Assembly: GCA_949316235.1 (NCBI GenBank)
Contig: OX438741.1
Coordinates: 23,278,324 to 23,342,323, forward strand
Direction of reading: 5' to 3'
Source: Oegoconia quadripuncta
Taxonomy: Eukaryota; Arthropoda; Insecta; Lepidoptera; Autostichidae
DNA length: 64,000 bases
Part shown: piece by piece, positions 1 to 10,610 of the stretch
Numbering within the stretch: position 1 is the first letter of the stretch
How the letters are laid out: each line of letters opens with the position of its first letter
Translations under genes and position numbers: made by a program
Notes under the pieces: generated by a model
The model's database searches: none
The model's input: only the letters and a program-made list of their open reading frames with translations
What the model was told of the DNA's origin: nothing

Positions 1-753
1 GGTTTTTTGGTGGTTAAGAAAAGCTTCTCGGTATGTGGTAGGTCTCTGAATTCCTGGGTTATTTCGAGGTACGAAATCAAGGCATTTGCTGGGCATATTT
101 GTATTTTTTCGGTGAAAAAGGGGATAATTAGCCTTGGCATGGGGCGGCCTGGAGCCGTCGTTTTAATAGGATCGTTAATAATTATCTCCACGTTACTTGC
201 GTTCACTCTGATATTGGTCAAACGAATCAGCGATAGCGTCTGCACACGTTGTGCAGTCGACAACGCGAGCAGAGCCACTAGCTTTTTAGTAATCTTATCA
301 ATTGGTAGGTTTTGGTTGGGGTACCAGTTACCTAGGAAGTCTAAGACTATATTAGGGTTCCAAGTCGACTGATATCTAGGTAAGCAAGGATTAGTCTTGA
401 AAACGCCTTTGAGAAACCTAGATATCCTTTCGTCCTCGCTGATGCTTTTTTTTGCCCAAAATCAGAGCGAGTGCTGATCGCATTGTATTCAAAGTTGAAT
501 AACTGGCTCCGGCTCTGAATTGAGATGTAAAGAATGATAAAATAAAGGGGATATTAATATTGTAACAATTAACGTTATTTTGTCCACAGAATTGCCACCA
601 CTTTTTGTAGGCACAGTTGTATTGTTTTAAAGAGCTTTTAGCTAGTGATGAGAGCATTATATCAATCGTACCCGGAGTCAAGGACTGTTGTAAGAATGCT
701 TCCCTGATAATAGCGCTGACACCAGGGTAAGGCGCTTCCAGAGTGGGTGGCAA
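1..753 (-). pseudogene. DIRS tyrosine recombinase, frameshifted, C-terminus off the window
   Basis: The N-terminal part (418-753, 111 residues) has the core-binding segment of a phage-integrase-like recombinase (FLQQSLTPGTIDIMLSSL, YKKWWQFCG, STLNTMRSALALIL). The reading then shifts by one base at a run of eight T (446-453) and continues in another frame to position 1, where the motif STAQRVQTLSLIRL carries the first catalytic arginine region. The later R-H-R-Y catalytic residues would lie left of the window. The shift sits in a homopolymer, so it could be a true inactivating indel or a sequencing error; with the RT deletion nearby, decay is more likely. Confidence 0.8.
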
Positions 754-2071
754 GTTCTGAAAGGAGATAGAAGAAGCTTAGGCCCTGGGTTGAAGTAAAT
801 AGGTTCATACCTTACTAGTTTTAAGAAAATTGGGTACCACGGCTGGCTAGGCCAGTAAGGTACGACCATTATACCGGTAGCTTTTTCATTAATGATTTTT
901 CGTAGGCTTTTTAAAATAAGCGAAAAAGGTGGAAAAGCATAGAAGAAATGAGTGCTCCAGTTGACCGTAAATGCGTCAATATCGAAAGCCTCGGGGTCTC
1001 GCTTCCATGAAATGTACTTTTGGCATTTAGCATTAATTCGAGAAGCGAACATGTCTATTTGTGGAAAACCAAATGTATTAGTGATCCTGTCAAAGGCTGA
1101 TTGAGACAGAGTCCATTCTGTGTCGATGTTAGAGCGGCGGGACTCTTCGTCAGCTTCTACATTTTCCTTCGACTTGATATATGACGCATATACGTGTAAC
1201 TGTCGTTTTTCACACCACTGCCAGATATCTCGCGCAATGTTATTTAAGTGAATATATTGTACGCCTCCATATCTATTTATGTATGATATGGCAGTGGTGT
1301 TGTCTATACGTAACAGTATTTCTTTTTCCTTTAAAGTATTAGCGAAACATTTTAGTCCATTAAAAGCAGCAAGTAATTCAAGAAAATTAATATGACTGTC
1401 GGCCTCTTGTGTGGCCCAGAAACCACCTGTCCTTTCTCCACAACATGACGCTCCCCACCCCGTTAACGAAGCGTCTGAAAAAATTTCTAGAGCATATTTT
1501 CCTTCACGAATAGCATTACTTCCCGTTATGTGTCTTATCCACCACGAAAAATCCGGCTGTAGATGAGGGCGTATGCGCATAAAGCTATCATAATTTTCAT
1601 TTGCGTTACGTAACGCGAGGAATTTATCACGCTCTAAACGTTTGGTGTATACCCATCCGTAGGCGATAGCTGGACAGGCTGAACAGCGCACGCCCAATAG
1701 CTTAGCAAAATTTCTAATGGATAAGGTCTTTTGAACTGAAACATTTTTAATATGCGCTAGAAATTTTGAACGTTTGGTGTCTGGCAATCGTAAACACATA
1801 TTGTTTGAATCTAGTTCAAAACCCAAGTAATTTTGAATACTATCTGGGGTCAGTTTGCTTTTTTGAAAATTTATGACAAATCCTAAACTATGCAGTAAAT
1901 TGATGGTCTCTGTGACACACGACAGGCATTCGTCATACGAATTTCCAATACAGATATATATATATATACAAATGGAATAACGTAACCTTTAACGTATCCG
2001 AGAATTATAGTGTCGTCCGTCAACTCTCGCCATTTGTCTAAAAAGTAATGTAATCTACCCGCGTGGGTCAT
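678..2071 (-). pseudogene. DIRS reverse transcriptase-RNase H, RT catalytic core deleted
   Basis: The 5' part (1970-2071) encodes the conserved start of DIRS RT (GRLHYFLDKWRELTDDTIIL, then GYVIPF). The 3' part (678 to about 1950) resumes with CIGNSYDECL and LGFVINFQKSKL, the region just after the YxDD active site, followed by RNase H with FSDASLTGWGA, FLELLAAFNGL, RIDNTTAISYIN and an AD motif. Everything between, including the catalytic aspartate pair (roughly 150 residues in family members), is missing. The joint is a 15-bp alternating AT run at 1954-1968, where the two sides are also out of frame. The RNase H half is open for 382 codons. Confidence 0.85.
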
Positions 2072-2079
2072 TACCTGCG

Positions 2080-3146
2080 TTAAGATTTCTGATCTTTGGA
2101 ATTGGCCTTGGTCGCCGTCCGTGGTGGACGATTGGTAGCTGGTGGAGGGCGCCGGCTCAGCTGTGACGGATACCGGTTTTTCGGCCCACCCTGTCTGTGT
2201 GCCCGTGGACCCTGTGGCCGGGGTGAGCCCCTCCAGTTTCCCTGCTGTGGGTATTTTCTGGAAGTAGATGTCGTAACATCGTTACGTTTTATTTGTAATC
2301 CGGATCGCTCTGCTGTTTTAGAAGCTTTTATTTTTTCCCCCAGATTAGTACCAAAGAGGTAAGTATCCCTTTTTATATCCGAAATCATATGCAAAAACTT
2401 TTTATCTAAAGATGCAGTTATAAGTTTTCTTCTTCGTTTTGTGTCTTCATAGTGGAGATCTAAGAAAATTTGACTAATTTCGGAAATCTTCTTTAGAATT
2501 TCTAATTTCTTTAAATCCTCTCGAATGACAGCAGATGCTAAATTCGTGAGCTCCGAGATGCCTAATCCAAGTTGGTTTTGAGATTTTTCCATTAATTTAT
2601 CTCGATTTCTAGCTGCATCGCTCAATACTGGGATGATTTCGGGATTTAACAGAGGCGCTTTTGCTAGCCGAAAGTTTTCCGGTATTAAATATTTCTCTAT
2701 CATCTGCTGTTTCTGCTCCTTGGTTATACCATCCACCAGTACACGCCCCCACCTTTTAGAGATTTCCTCGGGTATTTTCGGACCGAATACCTCCTCTTTT
2801 CCTTTAGGGTCCCCAAGTGCCTCCAAAATGTCGGCAGGTAAAGTCGCGAACTCCGCGCTGGTGCTTGGTATGGCTGTGATTGCGGGGTTGCTGGGAACAG
2901 GTCCCGCACTGGGCCCGGGAAGGCATGATACATCTGTCACATTAGTATTGCTAGTAGACTGCACTGCCTTGCCAGGTGCCGTCGCAGGTTCGACCACTGA
3001 CTTAGGTATGGAGGTATCGGCAACTGATTCATCCGAATCCGATAACGGTAGTATTGGAATTTCGTTATCGCTTGCCGACAGCTGTAGTGCGCAGAAGCCA
3101 TCCTGATAATGCCGGTCGTGCCCTTCATACACGTAGTCGTAACAGT
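2080..3146 (-). CDS. DIRS gag-like ORF1, main exon
   Basis: About 355 residues starting from a proposed splice acceptor at 3147/3148 (pyrimidine tract then TTACAG). The middle carries the segment typical of insect DIRS gag (LPADILEALGDPKGKEEVFG, PKIPEEISKRWGRVLVDGIT, SQNQLGLGISELTNLAS). The C-terminus is basic and rich in Arg, Gly, Pro and Gln, fitting nucleic-acid binding. The frame is intact to a stop at 2080-2082. Open reading continues 28 nt upstream of the acceptor, so an unspliced start near 3174 is possible, but it would begin in the pyrimidine tract (FFFPQNL) and lack an ATG. Inferred role: packaging of element RNA. Confidence 0.75.
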
Positions 3147-3233
3147 CTGTAAGGTTTTGTGGAAAAAAAAACAAAACAAAACTGTAGTCCTACAGCGTAT
3201 TTCTATATACATTGTTATTTTAAAGTCTTTGAA

Positions 3234-3410
3234 CGTAAGCCCGTTACGTCGCTAGACTATTTGGCATCAGCCGTGTGCACGACACGAAGTGTAGCCATTT
3301 AAATAAGTACAGAATATTTGGAAGGTATTTAGAGTCATTGGGTATAAGCACGTTATATCGCTAGACTGTATAAAAGGTCAGCCGTGCGCACGTCACGGAG
3401 TTTAACCATG
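3234..3410. repeat. Two imperfect ~65-bp direct repeats inside the proposed gag intron
   Basis: 3234-3297 and 3349-3410 are related: both hold a CGTTAYRTCGCTAGACT core followed by CAGCCGTGYGCACG and a GTTTAACCA or GTGTAGCCA end. They are about 115 bp apart. In minus orientation one copy is preceded by TTTTATAC, so they may be promoter or terminal-region duplications of the retroelement. Confidence 0.6.
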
Positions 3411-3659
3411 GCACCACAAATTGGTGGAAATGTAGGTAGACAGAACATTAGTGATGATATGCCCAGCCATTATTTCGATCAATCATTTGACATAGTCAGG
3501 TACCTACTACTATTATTATTATATATTTTTGAAGGTTGGGATTTATTTACCTATCTTAAATTATAAATTTATGTAACTGATTAAATACGCCAATTCGAAG
3601 TAATTAAAAAATTTACATGTTATGTTGTCACCTTATTTATACTACAGATTATCACTAAC

Positions 3660-3765
3660 CTTCGTCATCCGTCGAGTCCGATGAACAGCGGTCAAGGCGT
3701 TTTTTCAAACGGCTTATTTTCCTGGCAATACGCTGCTTTTTATCCTTATGCTTCCTCTTAGGCAT
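3660..3765 (-). CDS. Proposed first exon of the DIRS gag gene
   Basis: An ATG at 3765 opens 35 codons of very basic sequence (MPKRKHKDKKQRIARKISRL) that then turns acidic (CSSDSTDDE), a composition like other DIRS gag N-termini. It ends one base into a codon at the donor GTTAGT (3659-3654). The gag main exon starts at the second base of a codon, so the joined frame is kept (GAA, G|AC, TGT). The intron is 513 bp. Basis: splice signals and phase seen in the sequence; that the element is really spliced is inference. Confidence 0.5.
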
Positions 3766-4009
3766 ATTAGTATTGATTATCACTAGTGATACTGATATTA
3801 AAACGCAATAACACTGAAAATATTACCTAAGTAAAAATTACGTATGTTGCGATGCCTGCACAAAGAAAACGAATGACGGGCGGCCGTACTCAGGCGCGGG
3901 GCCAGAGGCGGCGACAGGGAAGGGGAAGACAAGCCATTTCATTATTTTTATTTTCTAGATTTAAACTTATTGTGCGGTGCCTAGTACATTGAGAAATGAA
4001 CTACATAGT

Positions 4010-4330
4010 GGACCTATAATAAATCTGGAGGATGTAACGTCGTAGCACAATACTCTTTAAATCTGTCTCTAAGTGACACTGCAGGTCTCAATTGATAAAT
4101 TGCGCGAACGGCTCGTTTTTGTAAAACAAAGATTGTATTTATATCCGCGGCATTTCCCCACAGCAAGATACCGTAAGACATCAGGCTATGGAAATAACTA
4201 AAATATACTAATCTAGCAGTATTTACGTCCGATATTTGTCTAATTTTTTTGACTGCATACGCTGCAGAGCTGATCATGATCATTCGGTCCTCAAGAATAT
4301 ATTTTTGCCATCGTCTATATAACTAATTGT
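4010..4330 (-). mobile_element. Non-LTR retrotransposon fragment, RT C-terminal region
   Basis: Minus-strand translation of 4014-4283 gives SSAAYAVKKIRQISDVNTAR followed by VYFSYFHSLMSYGILLWG and LQKRAVRAIYQL. This is the region after the RT palm in CR1/Jockey-type LINEs. It is a 5'- and 3'-truncated piece. It abuts the DIRS element. Confidence 0.85.
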
Positions 4331-4865
4331 TTGTATATTTAGCTAATAACGAATATACATAAGGATTCATTACTTCTAAGCAAAGTAACAAGCGTTTGTA
4401 AACCTATTTATTAAAATAAAATAAAAGAATTATTACCCATACCAAAGTACTTAGACCGCGAATATACTTTGCCCGTACTTATTTTTTGCCACAAAAAGGT
4501 AGATTGATTTTAGTTTGAACTAATTTAAGGTACCTACACAAACAATAAAACGGGACTAAAATATCAGTGCTACATGAAACTCAACGACAAACTGTACACA
4601 AAGGAAAGTTTAGCTTTGTAATATTACAAACAAACCTCTGACCCTAAAAATAAGCCTAAAAATGTTACTTTGTAAATTTTTGTACAACCGGCTAGTAGTT
4701 GTTACACTCCCAGATTTGGAGATAGGCATGGTGCTCCTTAAATCCGCGTATCTTTAAGCCCTACCTTACCATATTCAAATAAATCCGAACTGTTTGTGAA
4801 ATCATAATAACCACGAAATTAGAGAACGTATTAGCATGCATTAATCCCTGTATAATTCGCGCATG
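4331..4865. other. AT-rich stretch, nothing recognised
   Basis: Low-complexity AT-rich sequence without a credible exon, tRNA or repeat that I could match elsewhere in the window. Confidence 0.5.
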
Positions 4866-4961
4866 TTTATGAGGTCGCTGGATGCAAGCCGCTTCCAACC
4901 GGTCCCTCTGGAAATCTATGGGGTCTATGCTCAGTAGCGACTGATAAGATGATGATGAATA
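4866..4961 (+). mobile_element. LINE 3' tail, GATGATGATGA-ending family (family T)
   Basis: The string from GGTCGCTGGATGCAAGCCGC to GATAAGATGATGATGA is the 3' end of an RTE-like LINE. Its copies recur through the window in both directions. This one is severely 5'-truncated and abuts, tail to tail, the following SINE. Confidence 0.75.
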
Positions 4962-5234
4962 AAAAAAAAAATCTTTGCACAGACACATAACGCCATCTAG
5001 TCCACGCTAAGCAACTAGGCTTGTATTATGGATATCAGCTTGTTGGATAAACTACACAAATACTTTTTTTTTGTAAATAAATACTTTATATACCTAAATG
5101 AAAAATATCCAGAACTCGGGAACACATGTATGTATTCATCATACATACATATGCCCCTAGTGGGATTCGAACCCGCGACCTTATAGTATAGCAGTCAGAG
5201 TTTCTGACTCTAGTACACTAAACAGGTCGTTCAT
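4962..5234 (-). mobile_element. SINE family A (tRNA-headed), full-length copy
   Basis: Read on the minus strand it starts with a tRNA-like head; box B GGTTCGAATCCC-type sequence is at 5161-5179. Then come the family's TATGTATGTATGATGAATAC and ACACATGTTCCCGAGTTCTG-like segments and a 3' end with TAGATGGCGTTATGTGTCTG. The polyA-like run is at 4961-4971. Pol III transcription is inferred from the boxes. Confidence 0.8.
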
Positions 5235-5514
5235 GAATGTAAAGCATGTTAAATCTAGTCGCATTAATTCTACTTATTAATTATTTATCTGGTCTGTTAA
5301 CACAAAACAATATCAATTAACTAATGATTGAATATCTAATAACGATCCATTCGAATTTTAGTACGGAAATACGAATTTGCAAATGTTAATTTCCATAAAT
5401 CATAACCAAGCGTTGTTCCAGTGCGCCGTTGTTGTTGTGCATTTGTACAATACTGTATTTATCTGCCCGACTCGGCATTCGCTATTTGCATACTTAACGC
5501 TAAAAACATATTCA

Positions 5515-5700
5515 AGCCAGTGGTTCTCAACTTTTTAAATATTTACGTGTGTAAAAAAATAAAAGAAGTGTGTTAACAAAAAGCAAACAGCTTACGAAAG
5601 TGATTACTATGATATCTGTAACCTCTAAGACAGTGTTCCCAATTAGTGGTACGCAAGGTAGCATCAAGGGGTACGCGCACTAATATCTTAACAAATATAT
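5515..5700. mobile_element. Possible hAT-like DNA element remnant
   Basis: CAGTGGTTCTCAACTTTTTA at 5519-5538 resembles the terminal motif of hAT transposons, and ATTAGTGGTACGCAAG plus GGGGTACGCG follow at about 5641-5679. No second terminus or 8-bp target duplication could be shown. Confidence 0.35.
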
Positions 5701-5754
5701 TAAATCAGTACAAAACAATTACGCAAACAACAATAGCCAAAATATTCCGGGTCA

Positions 5755-5845
5755 GTACGCTTCCACCTTCGACCTCATCTTCACTTAGCATCAGGTGTGA
5801 TTGAGGTCAAGTACCAACCCGTAATGCATAATATATAGTAGTTGA
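5755..5845 (-). mobile_element. Short interspersed repeat, family C, fragment
   Basis: Contains CCTCATCTTCACTTAGCATC and AGGTGTGATTGAGGTCA, the most conserved part of a non-autonomous family that recurs about a dozen times in this window. Confidence 0.7.
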
Positions 5846-5974
5846 ACAAAGAAAAACGTGCACATTTGTAACATTAATTAAACTGGTGTTCTCCGTCATT
5901 AGGACAGAACTGTATTTTGCTGGTAATAAAATGTATAATACATTACGTTTAATTTTTTACTTATCATTCCTACA

Positions 5975-6055
5975 AAATCAAAATCAAAATCAAAAAATGC
6001 TTTATTTTGTAGGTACACAGGGTATACTTAAAATAGTCAGATTTTACATTTTTAA
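5975..6055 (-). mobile_element. LINE 3' tail, family J, minus copy
   Basis: CAAAATCAAAATCAAAAA followed by TGCTTTATTTTGTAGG and AGTCAGATTTTACATTTTTA is the reverse of the CR1-like tail seen at 63395-63520. Confidence 0.6.
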
Positions 6056-6059
6056 ATAA

Positions 6060-7900
6060 GGGGTACGCGAGTTTGAGGTCTTTCTTGGAATTGTATAGAA
6101 AAAATTAATCTTTACAGGGCTTAAATAGCACACCGCGTCACAATAATACGAGAAAAACATACTGGACAGCATAAAAACATATGATGGTGAAGTGACAAAA
6201 GAAAATGCGAACCATCTGACAATGTAACCTTTTACATCGTTTTATTTTCATATCAACAATGAACAACAGGTAACTAGGCCGGCTGTGGAACGGTGTTTTC
6301 GGTATTGTTTCGTTATAGATAAACTGCTACAATAACAACGTAGAAGCAATAGAAGAGTACCTTCGCGAAGGAATTATACAATTCTGCTGGATGTCAGGCA
6401 CTAATCTCAGAATCAGTAGGCAGACGGAAACTCGTGCAAAGTACATATTTATCTACTTATGTAGATTTCATTAGTATGCGTTTTCCTGTGACTAATTCAT
6501 TTCAAAACCGATAATATCGTATAGAATCCCATACTAGGTAGGAACTTTTATCCGAACATCGGATAGTTTTGAAGTCACTGACTAGAATTTTATTGAATTT
6601 ATGCGTGCACACACCCGGGAACGCTGATGGAATGCTGAGTTACACGTGATATATATGTGAGGGAATGCATCAATCGTTTGACAACCAATATAAACCTATA
6701 CACCAAACATTCACCCACAATTGAAAACGAAAAACAAATTGTGAAAAAGAAAAAAAAACAAAATACGCCACCGTTCTACGCAATATGTGACGAATGATAG
6801 CAGCAGGAAATAGCAGTCATTTGTTTCCATGGTTCAATGCTTACGTCTACTATATATATATATTTTATATTGGACTGTGAAATAGGAGATACTCGTTGAT
6901 GCTCAGAATAACAATTCACTTGTCAATTATCCGCTCATCGAGTTCAACTTTCACGGCGCACTGGCTGCATTGTGCAAAGGAAATTCAATGCTGTAGGTAA
7001 GCCGGATATATAACTCTGAAGCAAGCTGAAACAGGATATGATCTGTCGTAGCACCGACAATAGGTGCACTATTCACCATAACAGCTAGTGTATTATTACA
7101 TGCCGCTCTTGGCGTTCAGCTGGTTAAATGTGATGTTTGTTTGAGTGATCTGCAAGTTATTGTACCCTTGTGCATTTTCTTTAACAGCTGTGTGTACCAT
7201 AATGATAATTATTAATGAAATATATTAATACCTATTAACTCTCTATGAGATACCAAAGAATAGAACGCTTTATTCGGTGGTCTTTACAATCGACTGTAGT
7301 GGATTTTAGAATTTTGTTTTGTATGTCAACTTGATTCTACTAACGTCTCTATGGGATACCGAACAACTTTCTACTAATTGTGTTATTCTACAGAAAAGAA
7401 GATGGAGCCTTCTTATATATTTTTTTTAATTTTATATATATTTTTATTTTATTTTATTATATATTATATTTTTATCTTATTAAAAGCCTCAGATAGGTTT
7501 CTTCACGATCGTATTGGGACTCCGCTGACAATTTCTGGAGTAAATAAATGAATTCAACTGCTCTCGTTTCCATTCCTGTTTTCTTTTGTTCGTTGACACA
7601 ATACTGCTTGTCTACATAAGACGTGCTTCGAAGCTTTACATCTACCAAAGTGCGGCAAGAATTGCGTCGATGAGAGCTCAAAGTGTGATTTTCTAATATA
7701 TACTCACGTGATTAGCTGCGCAAGGCGTACCCTCTAAGGGGGGGCCCCGTTTAGAGTGGCAAATGTCAGGAATAGAGCGATGAGCGCACCATAGGCGGGT
7801 GCAAGCTGATTGTACTTTCACAGATTTGCACACTGAGAACCTGAAAAAATACAGATGTCGTGTCAATGCATTCCTACTATAACATTAATATTGCTGTACA
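6060..7900. other. AT-rich sequence, no gene recognised
   Basis: Contains runs of T/A (7420-7475), a short TA run at 6851-6862 and an unmatched 69-codon minus frame at 7472-7681 that I cannot assign. A run of G then C (GGGGGGGCCCC, about 7740-7750) is the only GC-rich spot. Confidence 0.4.
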
Positions 7901-8147
7901 ATAATTTGCACTGGACCAGCTCGGGCATTCTAATTTAGAAAACAATTGTTTTTTTTTTGGATTTATATTTACTCATACGTTCAAAATTCGAAACTACGCA
8001 CATACAATGTGTGCACCAAACATTGCTAGAAACAATATCCACGATTCCCCTTCGAAATGGAATAGTTGTTATTCTCTTTACATGCCGAAACCACTCGTCA
8101 CTAACACCTATAACAAAAGTTTTAACGAATTTTGTTTTTTTTTTTAA

Positions 8148-8392
8148 TATAAATAATAATAATAAATAAATATTTCGGACACTCACACCAATCATCTAGT
8201 CCCAAACTAAGCAAAGCTTGTGCTATGGATACTAGATAACGGATAAACATACATAAATATTTGTATAAACATCCAAGACTCGGGAATAAATGTTCGTATT
8301 CATCACACAAAGATTTACCCCTCGCGGGATTCGAACCCGCAACCGTTGGTTTCGCTGATAGGGTCACTATCCACTACAGCAATCGGTCGTCG
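8148..8392 (-). mobile_element. SINE family B (tRNA-headed), full-length copy
   Basis: On the minus strand: head with GTGGATAGTGACCCTATCAG, box B as GCGGGTTCGAATCCCGCGAG (8323-8342), body with GTTATCTAGTATCCATAGCA and a 3' end GTGAGTGTCCGAAATATTTA followed by an ATT-rich tail. Four further copies occur in the window. Confidence 0.85.
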
Positions 8393-8430
8393 TAAATGTT
8401 AAATTTTTAATTATGCGTTGGCAAAATGCT

Positions 8431-8586
8431 GTTGGTTTACTTCATCATATTAGCCGAAAGACGTTCACTGCTGGACAAAAGCCCCTAAAGATCTCCACTA
8501 TGATCGATATAGCTCGAAGAATTGCCAAACTTAAGTGGCTGTGGGCGGGCACATTGCTCGTAGGACCGACGGCCGTTGGTTTACTT
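8431..8586 (-). mobile_element. 5'-inverted (twin-primed) LINE insertion with 12-bp target duplication
   Basis: GTTGGTTTACTT occurs at 8431-8442 and again at 8575-8586. Between them (132 bp) the left half (8443 to about 8505) is the family T 3' tail in minus orientation. The right half encodes, in plus orientation, RRIAKLKWLWAG, the C-terminal RT-region motif of the same LINE type. An inverted 5' part joined to a sense 3' part inside one target duplication is the hallmark of twin priming by a LINE. Confidence 0.8.
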
Positions 8587-8589
8587 AAT

Positions 8590-9110
8590 ACAATAAAATA
8601 CCATAGTTTCATTTAATAAACGAGATTATTTTGGTACACTAATGAAATATTGAAAATAGTTCAATATCAGTAGCAATGGAAATACATTTGAAGCCCAATG
8701 ATCTAAAATAACTAGCAGAATATCAAATGATTATAACTACCTACTACTACCTACTGTCGACACTTTATTGAAGTGTTCGTTTATTAACAGACTTGCGTTC
8801 AGAGACGTTTGTAAATAAAGTTTCATCCATTTTCAACACCCCTGTCTCAAGAGGCGGACCTCCTTACACGTTCTTACAAGTGGAATAAACAAACACACCA
8901 GCTGATATAATAGATACTTGTTGCTATCGGTCAAGCCTCCGTCAACCAGTCACTCAAATGTTAAAGAAGTCTAAGAAGACTATATATGGCACAATCATTA
9001 GACCCACATATATGTTATATTTTATTTATTTATTTAGGTCAAGCAATTAAGAGCTCATACTTTACATTAAATTCAATCTAAAAATATTATCTAAAAATAT
9101 AAATTAATTA
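8590..9110. other. AT-rich stretch, nothing recognised
   Basis: No exon or repeat that I can match, apart from a TTTATTTATTTA run at about 9020, which may belong to the 3' end of the LINE to its right. Confidence 0.4.
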
Positions 9111-10269
9111 AATCACTTTACGCAGTGCTTGAGATGGAGGTCACAGCAGTGCGCTATTTAAGGGCAGTCAAATCTGCCCTGCAATTAAGTACATTGTTCT
9201 GGCTCAAGCATGCAGTATGGGGGCAGCCCCAACAACGCCCTGAATGCGTTATTATACTGGACTCGGAGGGCCCTATACGATTTTTGAGTGTAAGCAGCCC
9301 ACAGGCTGCAGGTATAAAAAGATGTGCAGTACGCTCTAAACAATGTTCCCTTGATTTGCCTAGAGCATCACGCGAACCTGCGGGCTATCATATTTGCCCT
9401 CACTGATAAGGCCCTCCGCTCGCTCTCTATATCGGCATCGTCTGAGTCTAGGTGTGAGTTGGTGGCCTAGGTATTTTAACTGATGTACTCTATTTAGGGA
9501 GTCACCATTATTCACAATAGGGTTACTTTCGTTAGGCATTTAGACCGAGCCTCAAACACCATTACCCATTACTGCCCATTTTTAATGTTGTATTTTAACC
9601 TATGACTGATAGCATACTGTGGACAAATGCCCAACAGTTTTCTGAGCCCAGACCGATGCACTTAGTAGCACCATGTCGTCAACGTAACTTAAATTATTGT
9701 CACAGACTCCATCAACATGACATCCGACGTGATGACTGTCCAGTGACTCGATCAATGCGTTTATATACAAATTGAAGAATGCGGGAGAGCTTAACCCCCC
9801 CTGCCTTACCCTGCACTTTAACCTCAAGGGCTCAGACAATATGCCAGCCCACTTGACATTGTTAACCTGATTTCCATATCAACACCTAAAGATCTTATAA
9901 GCCCAGTGGGAAGGTTTATGTCCTCCATTTTCTTCCACAGGATATCGTATGCAACCACGTCAAAGGCCCTGGCTAAATCAAGGAAACAGGCGTACACTGG
10001 AGTCTTACGATCCGTGTAGAACCTAACGGTGTGCTTAAGGCACAGTATCGCGGTCTCTGTGGACAGTCCCGGAAACCCAAACTGATTGTCATGCACTACT
10101 AAATATTTGTCTAGCTGTGTATTGAGCACACCGTCAAGCACTTTAGATATAATTGTAGCCAAGGATATCGGCATATAGTTGTCTTTATTCGATATATCAC
10201 CCATTTTGTTTATTACCACTGGCACACAATGGTTCGCATTAGTTCAGGTGGCAGCTACGAATGATTTAT

Positions 10270-10515
10270 ACTAAAACTAGCTTTCCTCCCGCGACTTCGT
10301 CCGCGTGGAAGATTTTATCAAAATACAAACAACAAACTTTCATCCCCTATTTTATCCCCTTGGGGGTAGAATTTATCAAAATGCTTTCTTAGCGGATGCC
10401 TATACGTCATAACATCTACCTGCATGCCAAATTTCAACCCGATCCGTCCAGTGGTTTGGGCTGGGCGTTGATAGATCACTATGTCAGTCACCTTTGAGTT
10501 ATATATATTTAGATA
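10270..10515 (-). mobile_element. Nested repeat, CGCGACTTCGTCCGCGTGG family
   Basis: Interrupts the LINE between its linker and RT segments. It has CCGCGACTTCGTCCGCGTGG at one end and ATTTCAACCCGATCCGTCCA plus TATATATTTAGATACTAAAA at the other, a common lepidopteran LINE 3' end. A short related piece is at 11768-11812. Confidence 0.65.
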
Positions 10516-10610
10516 CTAAAATGCTTCATCTCCGACCACATCGTCACTTTCCATCAGGTGAGATTGTGGTCAAACGCGAATCCAGTTAATCATAAAAAAA
10601 AATTATAAAA
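10516..10610 (-). mobile_element. Family C repeat fragment nested in the LINE
   Basis: Has CATCGTCACTTTCCATCAGG, then TGAGATTGTGGTCAA, and a run of nine A. It directly follows the previous nested repeat. Confidence 0.65.

Larger units (their letters stand above)
1..3960 (-). mobile_element. DIRS-type tyrosine-recombinase retrotransposon, decayed, cut by left window edge
   Basis: Minus-strand order is gag-like protein, reverse transcriptase plus RNase H, then tyrosine recombinase, which is the gene order of DIRS retrotransposons; these integrate with a recombinase instead of a DDE integrase. The recombinase overlaps the end of the RT/RNase H frame (678-753), also typical of DIRS. The element is dead: the RT core is missing and the recombinase has a frameshift. 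I did not find its inverted terminal repeats; the left one is outside the window and the right border is uncertain, somewhere between the gag start at 3765 and the unrelated LINE piece starting near 4010. Family assignment is from protein motifs and gene order. Confidence 0.85.

Noticed and set aside
7..372. Plus-strand open frame of 121 codons at the left edge
   Set aside because: It is the shadow of the minus-strand tyrosine recombinase, whose translation there holds the STAQRVQTLSL motif.
2633..3106. Plus-strand open frame of 157 codons
   Set aside because: Antisense of the DIRS gag frame, which has the recognisable family motifs.
5150..5240. tRNA gene on the minus strand (also at 8320, 16810, 19515, 31290, 38350, 44110, 44780, 55550, 58590, 62350)
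   Set aside because: Box A/B-like sequence is present, but no cloverleaf closes and each is followed by a shared SINE body and A/T-rich tail.
9125..9406. Plus-strand open frame of 93 codons
   Set aside because: The minus strand over the same bases encodes the C-terminal part of the LINE (LFRAYCTSFYTCSLWAAY), so the plus frame is a shadow.
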